A stretch of 64,000 bases of DNA. Source: Bimastos eiseni. Taxonomy: Eukaryota; Annelida; Clitellata; Crassiclitellata; Lumbricidae. The stretch covers positions 3,927,759-3,991,758 of the forward strand of contig OY365809.1 of the NCBI GenBank assembly GCA_959347315.1, read 5' to 3'. A model generated the notes under the pieces. That model was not told where the DNA came from. It did no database searches and saw only the letters and a program-made list of their open reading frames with translations. Within the stretch, counting starts at the first letter, position 1. Every line of letters begins with the position of its first letter. A program made the position numbers and the translations under genes. Shown piece by piece: positions 29,601 to 41,600 of the stretch.

Positions 29601-32600
29601 AAAATCAATCTTTTGTTTACTACAAGTCTGTGACCGAACAGACTCTTATATAGTCCGTTCTGGACGTGAGACACGAAACCTGGACGAGTGACATGAACCC
29701 TGGGCATTGTTTTGTTACAGTGGCGTAGCGAGGGGGGCGAACCGCCTCAGGCGGCACTTGTCCTAGGGGCGGCATTTTCTGGATAAAATAAATAAAAAAT
29801 TATTGTTGTATAACTTGCACTCTTCAAGATTCGTGCTGCTCTTGTCTAAACCTAAAGGTTTTGCTATAGGTTTAGCAAAAGCTAAACCTGTAGTAACTTA
29901 AAACTAACATATACGATATACCGAAGGACCATCGAATGGCATCTAGTGTCAATAGACACGCTGCAAAATGGCAATGCCGCCCCTGTCTATCTTGCCATGA
30001 CTGTCGCTCCTAGCAAATGAAATAAATCTTGCAATAATAATAATGCGCAAAATGGACCCAGGCGGCAATTGTCCTAGAGGCGGTACTTTTTTTCCCAAAA
30101 ATAAATAAAAAATTCTTGCTGTATAAATTGCACACTTCAAGATTCTTTCTGCTCTTGTCTAAACCAGGCACCATATGCTTTCTTGCTTCTTCTCGACTTA
30201 AAACTAACATATACGATATACAGAAGGACCATCGAATGGCACCTGGTGTTAATAGATACCCGGGAAAATGGCAATGCCGCCCCTGTCTATCTTGCCACGA
30301 CTTTCGCACCTATAAAATGAAATAAAATTTGCAATTATGATAATGCGCAAATTCTTAGATTGATGAAAAATCATTCTTTCTTAAGTAAAAAGTTGGATTA
30401 ATTAAGGGCAAGCTCTGCTTAAATATAAATTTGATTTATAAAATAACTTGCAAAATGCATCATGTTCTGATGCAAATAAAGTTTTATGAAACAGAAATTT
30501 GAGTAATTAAAGACGTTTTTGCCTACTTTGAGCGATGAAAAATTTAATGCAAAAGTTGGATTCACAATCGAAATCTAACTTAAATAGAAGTTGGATCTAT
30601 CAAAACACATTCTTAATTAGAATCTGGATTGATGAAAGAGTTATTGCCTAAACAGAATTTGGATTTTATTGTGAGTCTTGCTTTATTTGTTTGCTTTATA
30701 AATGGTTAATTTCTTAATTAATACAATCTTATTGCATTTTCCTATCTTTATATCTGATGATAATGCATTTTCATTAGTCAAAGGACATACAGCTTTAAAG
30801 TCGACAGTGCATGCTGATGCTGTTACTGACTGTAGGCCCTACAATGATTTGAATACTGAATAGAATAATCACAATGTATATAAGAGCTTAATGAAAGCAC
30901 TCAAAACAGGCGCCCTATACCTATCTCCTTGTGCATATCTCGGAGTAGGCCTATATATACAATAACGAAATAATGGAAAAATAAGCAGAGGCGGCATTTT
31001 GCACCTTTGCCCCATGCGGCGCTTTGCCTCGCTACGCCACTGCTTTGTTACTTTCCAAATCTGTAAAATCAATCTTTTGTTTACTAACGGTCTCAGCTAC
31101 AAGTCTGTGACGCGCAGCCTAGAGATTCAGTTAGGACGAATAGGCAGGGGATCAATTGACGTGGGATCAAATGACTATGGGATCAACTGACGGGGATCAA
31201 TTGACGCGATACCCCTTTCTTAACAGAATCGACTAAGTATTAGATAATTAGGAGGACATTATTATGCCCACTGCTCAATATGAGCCTGAGAGACATTGAT
31301 GAGAAAGGTATCGAGTCTTAAATTTAAAGCAAATGTAATCGAACAGTTCGTCGACATGAACGTTACCCTTTTGCTCCTTTCCGATGCTGGACAGTTGGAC
31401 ACATTAGCTAGTGTACAAAAATGGACGGACAGCGGCGGTGCATAGGGGAACAGAGGCAAAATCTTGCCATACGATGCGTTGACAACTTCCTGAAAAGAGC
31501 AATAAATCATGAAAATCTACAATAAATTCATTAACTCGGAACAATTGTTGATTTCATATTAAATCAGCATCTACACGTATACCTCCTCTCTAAATAAATG
31601 TTTAGCCACTATATATATGGAAGGTCATAGTTAGTTTTTGCGCCTGCATCAAGGTGCCAATAATCAATGAAACCGTGAAACGTGCAAGCCGTAGGCTTTC
31701 ACTTAGCCTACTGACGCAACGTTTCTGCGGGTCAGATAGCCAGAACTTGCATCAAACATGTATCATCTATAATTCAGTTACAAAGCTCCAGCACAGAAAT
31801 ACAACATCGCCTTTACCTCACAGGCTGCCACACCTTTGGCTACCATTTTGACATAGTCGTCAGCAACATATTGGTTTTCCGTTCCACTGCAATGTAAAAT
31901 TTAATAATATAACTATGAAAACATTCATTAACAATAGTATCATAAGGCCAATATTATTAGTTTCAATACATCAACCAGGTCAGCTATCAAAGTCAAAGTA
32001 ACGTCATCACACGCAAATATTATGTATACAACGTTTCTGATACGTATCCGAATAGAGAGCATTGCTTACATAATTGATAGAAAACATAATTATATTTTAG
32101 GATTAAACATTGAGATTGCTAATAATTCCAATAGCTACAAACTACACTTCTTATACGAGCGCAAAAAAGCTAGTAGGGACCTGCGCCAAAAACAATAATT
32201 AAAAAACCATTTCTTGACGGCTGTTTCAGACACATCATTATTCCGTTTGTGCTGCTATTCTGTCTCTTCTTTTCTCGTGTGACAAACAATGCCTAAAAGA
32301 AGCTACTCCAATTCACCTCAAAGTAGGTTTTATGGACTGAGTGCCTCTACCTTGGCAATAATACGTTGGTTAGGCCCTACTTAATATATGCTATAGTCTA
32401 TCTTTGTCGACTTATTCCTTGACTAAAACTGAAGCTTACGTTATGGCATCGTGATGCTGAAGGACGCCCAAAGCCTCTCCTAAAAGTATTTTAGAATTCA
32501 CATTTTAATAGCCACTTGTGTCTTTTCGTTTCACATAAATTCAGGAAGAATCGAGTTTAAATATAAACATTGTATATAAATACCATAGAAAACAAATATT

Positions 32601-35600
32601 CAGATCTGATCTGCTAAGCTCTGTTTTCACAGTCCCATTATAAATATGCTTCCTGTCTCGTTCTTTCTCTTCCTCGTTGTGCTCGTCCTCTCTTTCTTCC
32701 ATCCACACTAGGTTATGTGCATCAGTCATTGAATGGTTCGAAGCTAATGCTTACTGAAAGGCACAGACAGAGACAGACAGACAGACGGACAGACACAGAC
32801 AGATATATGGAGACATACTGAGACAGAGAGGAGACAAAGGAGCTGGCAAGGGGAATTCGTCGGGTATGAAATTGCTTGGAAGACGAGGAAGACAATGATA
32901 TAAAACGTTAAACTTGCCCTCCTACTTATAAATTCGTCTGATGCAAGGATGGGACAACTGTCTATAATCCCCGTGTCGAAATTGTCTACGAGGGAAGCGC
33001 TGGATTCTAGTAGGAATTCTTCTATATTGGGTTTTCCTTTAGAATGAAAAGCTTTTGGAGTGATTGGTCCATTTCAATAGATTTATGTAATGTCACTGAA
33101 CTTACGTAGGATATCGATTTTGAGACTCGATCCATACTCAGGACCAAGGACTGAAAGGGTTTCCAATTGTTTGCACACCTAACAAAAAGAAAGCATTAGG
33201 GTATAAGTACCAACACCGTTCACAAAGTCATCTGACCTGTTTGTTGGCAGCTTTTCAAATAAAATAAGTCTGTGTCATTGCCATAATTAATTTCAAACCA
33301 CATAATTCATTATTACTGCAACTATGATGTACACAAAAAATTTTGCGTTTCAGTCTAATTACTCCGCATGACTTTGAAAGTTAATGGTAATAATGAGCCT
33401 TTTGGATTTAGGAGTCATCTCAGGATCTTCACACTCCAAAGGAAGTTAGGAAAGACCACACCTTCACGTTACCAAGCAGCCATCAAATCCCACACACGTC
33501 ATCTTTAGCCCGGTTACTATCAAGAGAGGCAGTTAACTTTATCAACTAACTATTTAACTTATAAAACAACTAGCTTGTTGAGTTACCGCTTTAAGCATTT
33601 ACCCAATTTGTTATACAGACGAGTAACGTAAGGTAAGATTAAGTCTTTAGTTCAACCCCCAAATACAATACATGCATGAAGAGAGACTAAAAGTTATCAT
33701 CCATGAACTTCTAGCCTACCTGTAAGAAATTATTTGATGTTCTTTCGTAACCTTTCAGGGATGGACGACTGGTGAAATATCCTGTCCAGAAGCGATGAGG
33801 ATAGCTAGCATAGGGGAAAAAGTCATCGTCTTTGCGTGTGTAAGTGAGGTTCAGTTGATTCATCGCATATACGTAACAGGATGGAGTTGAGTAGAATACA
33901 TTAATTTTGCTGCCGTTTACTTGCTGCAATAAAGCCAAACGTAATATGAAAACAAGGTACTTGCTGAAATATATGAGAATTAAATTTTGGTTGTGCCTAA
34001 CTTGCACAGCTCAAAAGTTTTCAATAAATTGAAGCTGTAACAGAAGGAAAGATGCAATTTTTCATTTTTGCGCGAGAGACAGTTTATTGGTAGAAACGTT
34101 GCAAACAGGAGGAGGTAGGACGTCTGGGTGATGAATGTTTATGCAAGTTCTTAATAAAAAAATAAAATTAGATGTCGCTGCACTGTATAATAATAATCAT
34201 TTCCAACGATGTAAGCCAAAATGGCTGATGTATGAATATATACAAACTGTGTCCGTGTACCTGCATGTTAACATATTTTATCAGCTTGTCCATGTTCTTG
34301 AAGTTGACTAAAGCATTTGCATAGTGGAAGTCAGCGCCCATTGTCAACATTAAGTGATTTGTTGCAAACGCTTTCGCCTAAAAAATAGAAGAAAGTGAAA
34401 TCCCAAACATAATTTCAAAACATACAGAATAAAGTATTAAGCTAGTTAATCAATGTATAAACTATAAAGTGAAACAGCGAGTTTTCCGAATCGTTTCTAT
34501 TCTCAACTGGAATTTACTCAATGAACTCACATTATTGATAAATAGAGGTACAAGAATCGCAATTGCAAATGTAGGCCTTATAAAAAACAAGCTTTGACGA
34601 TAGACTCGGGATAGAACTGAATCATTACAACTGCAAACAAATGCCATTAATGAATTTAGTAGGCGTACGTGTAGCCTATGCTACGTTCATGTAGCCTTAT
34701 TATGTAAACGGCTTTGGTAAGAAAACATAGTTTAAGGAAGATTTAGAATGGAAGCGTTAATCTATTATATTGGCCGATTATAATTATAGCACAAATCACA
34801 ACAGAAATTCATCAACGGAAATAAAATCTGCATGTTTAAGGAAGAGTTAAAATCGAAGCCTAAAAAATCATTTTCAGAATTTACAGACGAAAGTAAACCA
34901 AGAAAAATCTAACCCTTTTTTTGACTATGTTTATGAAGTCCTTAACTCTTTCTTTGACGTTGTAGTTGTCAAGCCTCGGATTATCCTGTCAAATAGAAAC
35001 AACGTCAATCAATCAATCAGTTAATCATCCAGTCAGTCAGTTAATCACTCAATTAATAAGGCAGCGAAGTTCTCCAAAAGAATCACCCAATTCAGTTCCC
35101 TCCACAATCATGAAAGACAATGTGCTTGTGATTGCAAATGCTCATTATTTTTGATAACGACTTCACAGAATACAGCAGCTATTCAGAGAGGTACACGACA
35201 AAACTATTGAAGTCCACGATCGGACAGAATGGTCTTCAACCTCGTACGAAATAGGGACGACATAGAAAGAAGAAGAAGAAAAGGCAGAAGCAGAAAAAGA
35301 GGAGGAGGAGAAGAAGGATAAGAAGAAGAAGAAGCTAGCTTGAAGACCAGTCCGCTGAGAGGACCGACGTCGGTTAAACGACGTTCATGCTTCAGCATTT
35401 TAGATGAGTCACTGGGAATCATTGAAAAAGTACTCATAAGTTGAATACAATTTATTGTTACGTCACTTAAGAACACTAAGCATTAGTAGCAGTAGACCTA
35501 TGTGTATATCCTTAGATATATGAAACTTTAAATATTAACAATATGAACTCATCGCCATATTAAGTAAATCCATCTAAATGTAGTTTCATTTCGGGTTCCG

Positions 35601-38600
35601 GGAAACCTTAAGGAATTGCGGTCACCTAACCTAGGCCTATTAACTGATCATCTGATGCAACCGGTTCTTAGAATATTATACTGCAACAGCAAACGTACCC
35701 GAATCGGTGTATCTCCGCACTGAAAGCAGAAACCGGGAGGGTAGTGATAGCGTCCATATAACGTACCAGTAAAAAGAGACGCCGCCTCGCCTACAATAAC
35801 ACGTTCACAGAGTCATATGATAAACTATAAGGCCTACCTAATAACAGAATCAATACACAGAAAACATTGTGGCGACAACTTATTATCGTCCAGCATTACA
35901 CATGTCAATAAAAATGCCACTATACAGCACATTCGCAGCAGAAAAGATACCAGCATGACAACACTGAAAAGCTTTAGCATCAAACCAGATTATTCCGAAT
36001 CTACACAGAGCGTGAGTGCAACTTCAGGCTCGTTATTTATTCCTCCGGATCCAACGATTGATACGTTGTGTTTTATTTACAGTCGAAGTCTTTATATTGC
36101 ATAAATAGTTTCAAAATAATTAAGTTTTAACAATATCTGAATTCGTAGTAAATTTTACCAAGTGATTCGCTTCCCATCCACATGTGTTCTAAGTTTTTCT
36201 CTTTCATTCGCTTATCGAAGTCTTGATAATCAATACGACCAAGAAAAACTCCATCAAATCCAAACTGCAACCATAAACAGAACCTCAATGGCTAGATGTA
36301 TATTGTCATCGTTAGGCCTACTCTAATAATTAAGGCAATAGACGTGACCGCAATCCCAAAATTTCCAAAGCGCCACTTGAAAGCCAAGCATGGAGGCCTG
36401 GCTACCGATCTGAGTACGAATAACCCAGCAGTGAATACAATCGTCGATACCTGTCTTTGAGATAGAAATTACTTTAACGTGTGAAGAACCCTCAAGCAAG
36501 GACCAGGGACATCGGACACCTCGATGGTAGGCGGACGACATGCGTACCGTAATCTATCTTAGCAATGGTACTGAACGGTTGATCTGTTATCTCCATCACG
36601 CCTACATCAGCCGGTATTAATTTGTTAAAATTGCAAAACAGTCACCAGTTCATCTGCTTTGAAAATTCCTGCCTCAGCATGGAGTCTGTATCTAATTCAG
36701 CAGTAATTTATATAGCTAACTAGTAACTACATCATATCTTCATCTGACAATAATTATGCAGGTGATTTGCTATTACAAATTATCAAAACATTCATTAAGT
36801 TAATACCAGTAATTTGCACACTTTGTGTGCGTCATTGAAGCGTCGAGTTAATTTAACGACGGAGTAGTGTATGGTTAAAGTGTCACTTCAAAGTGAATTT
36901 AAGTCTCAGGTATTTTACCTTTTAAAATACCTTCTGTATTTTACATTAGCGTCCGACTAGCCGACTATTTATATCCAAGCATAAATCATAAGACTGAGTG
37001 ACGGGAGTATGCAGTATGCAGAGACTGGGCAAACGTCGCAAGGCAGAAGTTTACCAAACTTTGAGGAGTCTGATAATAATCACAAATGTACTTTTAAATT
37101 CAGTAAATTGTTCTTCACTTGATGCAGCTGACTGACAGATGGCATGGATATTCTGAGTCTCTGGGCCAAGTTGCGTCGATGAGTATAGCGACAACTGTCA
37201 ACACCCGATCCCAGAAACGGTAGGTCTACGATGTCGACGAGTAGTCCCTCACTGGTGGAAGATGGATGTTCGTCGATGTACAAGGAGGTCGAAAAGGCAC
37301 TCGTCGTGTGTTGGTCGGTAGATTGAATAGTCATCCATGACTAACTGTCGAGGTCACTCCAATGGCCGCGTCTCGCCCTTTACGCAGGGTAAACTTTCGG
37401 CTACAGGAGGCCGCATACATCAGAAGGGATGGTCTGATGATAGTCACATGGCCAATGCAACTTGCGAAAAATGCCTCTTAGACGTACAAATTCCTTGGCA
37501 AGGCTACGTATGAATCCGGCACGCAAACCTGATGCTGGAAAACTCCCACTTGTTCGAAGTTATTGAGAAAATGCAAGTAGCAGTTGATCGATCGACCAAC
37601 ATGGCCGGATGACATCCGCAGAATCCAGAATGTGCAACCAATAGCGTAATAAGGGCTGTTTCTAATTGTTGAACGTGTCATATGAAATGTTGAACAATTC
37701 AGATGGATTGTGCCTCAGAAACTGAACATTGCAGAAGGATGGTTCCAAGGGATCAACCCTCAGATGTTTCTGATCCAATCGAACCAATTCCATGGCACCA
37801 TTATCATAACGTATAAGACAACCGTTCAATGGTTTCTAATAATATAATCGTTCGCCTGAACAACAGCTGCAGCATCAATCAAGCTCCAAATGAGACGTGT
37901 ACCTGTGCAAAGATGGACGCCTGTTCTCTGGAATGACCGAACGGATCGATCTGCCATCCAATGCGAGGTCGACCGCACTCTCCAAAGTTCTGTTGAAGAA
38001 ATCGAAATCCAATCGTATGCTGATCGATGATTGAACTGTAGTGGGTTGAAGCCTCGTCATTCATCGACCAACCACCAAGGATGAACTCCAGACGACCTAC
38101 AGATAATAAGCCCTTCGTCACAGCAGCTACTTAAAGGCCAACTAACTATTCAACAATCATTGACCATTTCAAATATGAATACATCCTATAGCTTAGAAGT
38201 GTTAATATATATATATAATATATATTTATAATATATATATAATATAATTATAGGATCATTCGCTGCTGGAAGTTAGAAATGGTGATTATATGTATATTTT
38301 TCTATTAATTTGAAGATTTATATTGCGCATTGATAAACAAAATTAACAATCGACTGCAACCAATTCCGCATTCAGATTAGAAAACATTATTAACTCGAAA
38401 ACATGACAGAAATGTACAGTAAGTAGTTAGCATTTATGTCGTATTTTCGCATCTATTTCCCTAATCTGTCACCTTCCGAAACGAGTCCTTTAACTGATTT
38501 TCGGGTTTCGTCATCAAGCTCATTCCACCATCGACTGAAGAAAGCCATTTCAACGTAGATGAATCGCCTCTGAGGATTATTCAACAACTCCTGTCGGATG

Positions 38601-41600
38601 GTATCGAGAATGTACTGAACACCATATTCTCCTGTTCGATCACAAATGATACAAGACCAAATGATACAATACAGTAATACGAGACTAGATAGAAACATGA
38701 AAAGAGAATGATAAAAACGGTATCGCGTCAATTGATCCCCCGTCAGTTGATTACCGTCAGTTGATCCCCGTCAGTTGATCCCCCGTCAATTGATCCCCAG
38801 GTAAATTGATCCCCTGTCTATTCGTCCTAAATGAATCTTTAGGCAGCTCGTCCCAGACTTGTAGATGAGACCGTTAGTCAACAAAAGACTGAGCTTACAA
38901 ATTTGAAAAATAACATCAGGCAACGAAACGATATCGCTTGCTTGAGGCTCGTGTCAATCGCGCAGTAAGCGCTTACGGGCGGTCGGAGATTCTGTTATAT
39001 CTCCGAACAATGGTTCAATTATCCCATGCATAGACAGAATTAGACACTCATGCTTAGGACTTTATGCTCATAAATTAATCATATTATGACTCTCAATTAC
39101 ACTTTTGTAATTTCTTATCATTTTAAAATGTTGTGCTCTGTTACGCCGTTCTTTTAATAAATGGAGAAGGACGCAAATGGAACATGAATGTTGTATCAAT
39201 ATATCCCATACGTCCCATGGGCTGGCTTCAATAGGCTGGGGATCAATTGACGAGGGGATCAATTGACGAGGGGATCAATTGACGAGGGGATCAATTGACT
39301 AGGGGAATCAATTGACTGAGGATCAATTGACGAGGGGATCAATTGACAATGGGATCAAAAGACGTAGAACCACAAAAATGATTACATGGAAATTCTCTGC
39401 GTAGAGGACCAGAATTTCTCTGCCTAGAAGCTCATAATTTCTCTGCCTAGAAGCTTATAATTTCTCTGCTTAGAAGCTCAGATTTTCTCTTCCTAGAAGC
39501 TCAGAATTTCTCTGCCTAGAAGCTCAGAATTTCTCTGCTTAGAAGCTCAGAATTTCTCTGCCTAGAAGCTCAGAGTTTCTCTGCTTAGAAGCTCAGAATT
39601 TCTCTGCCTACAAAGATCAGAATTTCTCTGCTTAGAAGCTCAGAATTTCTCTGCCTAGAAGCTCAGAATTTCTCTGCTTAGAAGCTCAGATTTTCTCTGC
39701 CTAGAAGCTCAGAATTTCTCTGCCTAGAAGCTCAGAATTTCTCTGCTTAGAAGCTCAGAATTTCTCTGCCTACAATGATCAGAATTTCTCTGCCTAGAAG
39801 CTCAGAATTTCTCTGCCTAGAAGCTCAGAATTTCTCTGCTTAGAAGCTCAGATTTTCTCTTCCTAGAAGCTCAGAATTTCTCTGCCTAGAAGCTCATAAT
39901 TTCTCTGCTTAGAAGCTCAGAATTTCTCTGCCTACAAGGATCAGAATTTCTCTGCTTAGAAGCTCAGAATTTCTCTGCCTACAAGGATCAGAATTTCTCT
40001 GCCTAGAAGCTCAGAATTTCTCTGCCTAGAGAACCAGGAAAAGAGAAGAGACAGAAAAGATCAGAATCATTTTAAATATGTATTTGGCGCAGAACGTTAG
40101 TGGGACAGAACATAGAACCAACGAGAAGGTTCTACAGATGGTAGGAGAGAAAAAATCAACGATGAAGACGATAGGAGAGCGACAAAGGATATGGATTGGA
40201 CACATACTAAGAGGCGACTCACTGCTACGAAACAATCAATTTTTTTTACCTAGAAGCCCGGAATTTCTGTCGATGGACCTAACAGTAAATACAACTCATA
40301 AAAACGAAGATGATAATAATTAAAAATCAGCGACGAACATCTCTATACAGGCATAAACCAACTTATTGCTTTATTACCAGATCTCGTCTCCTGTGCTGGT
40401 AAACAGTTACCATGGAAAAAACACGACGGAGTTGATGAAATGGAGAAAATCTTAATCTGTAAGCTTAGTTAATTTTATATAATTATTTAGGCATGTCGAG
40501 TTCATGTTTCAAATGCTGACGAATCTAGCGGTGTGCATGGGGTGCTTGGTAACATAGGGATTGGTTAGTTGGACGGTCGATAGAGAGATCAACTGTTCAA
40601 ATTCCCACCAACTTCGCAAAAATTAATATACACTGACCGACACTATTGGTGGAAAGCTGAGACGGCGGGGACACCAGCCATTATGTGCCGAGGGTAAGTA
40701 AATTAAGTCAGCGACATATCATGATCTCCTCGGGGTTAACCTAACGGATTGCTTATCTTCTGCTGCAATCCAGGGTTTCACTTCTTGTGCTTCAACGGCC
40801 ATTGTTGCATATAATTATGAATCCCTTGCCTTTTCGAAACCCACTCTTTGCGTTACCTGTTTTCCAGCGCTCGTTACAATTTATATAACATTGTACGCAA
40901 CATTTTTGCAGGTGTGTAAGTCGACATTGATTTTCAATTATAACAATAACAATAATAGTGATTATAAATATAAATAATTATATTATCATTATTAGTAGTA
41001 GTAGTATTAATAATAACGATAACGATAATAAATAATAATAATAATAATATTAATGAAAAAAATAACAATACTAATAATAACAATAATAACAATAATAATA
41101 ATAATAATATAGGCAGCGGACGTGGTGGGCGGAAAATTTTTAATGTCCGACTATTTAGCAAAAATACCGCGTAACGAGTAATCGTCAGAGTTGGATTTTA
41201 GCATCGTCTAATGGATTAACAACTCGTGACCCGATTGATTATATTCACCACATCTTGTTCGCCAAGACCACAACACGATTGGTTTGTCAAACTTTCGTTT
41301 CAACTTATATGTAGCCGTGCATTTGAATTGATGGCCGCTTGCCATGCTTTAAGGCCAGCGACGTCAACGTTGCCAATGGCAACGATTACTGTTTAAATGG
41401 CGGCGCATTTGAAAACAAACCGATTTGAAACTCAGATGAGTCAAAAACCTTGTAAGGGCCAGGGGGTTTGCGGGGTGTGTTGGTTGTCCTTCAAAACCCA
41501 TGCCTCAGATGGCACGATGCACCGGCACGGCCCTCGAACCGCCCCTTGTCCAGGTTCCGACCAGCCACCGGCGGACGGTCCTTTAAAGCATAATACCACA

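Noticed and set aside
39385..40035. Regular 23-bp repeats considered as a CRISPR-like array
   Set aside because: No unique spacers; a plain tandem satellite in a eukaryotic genome.
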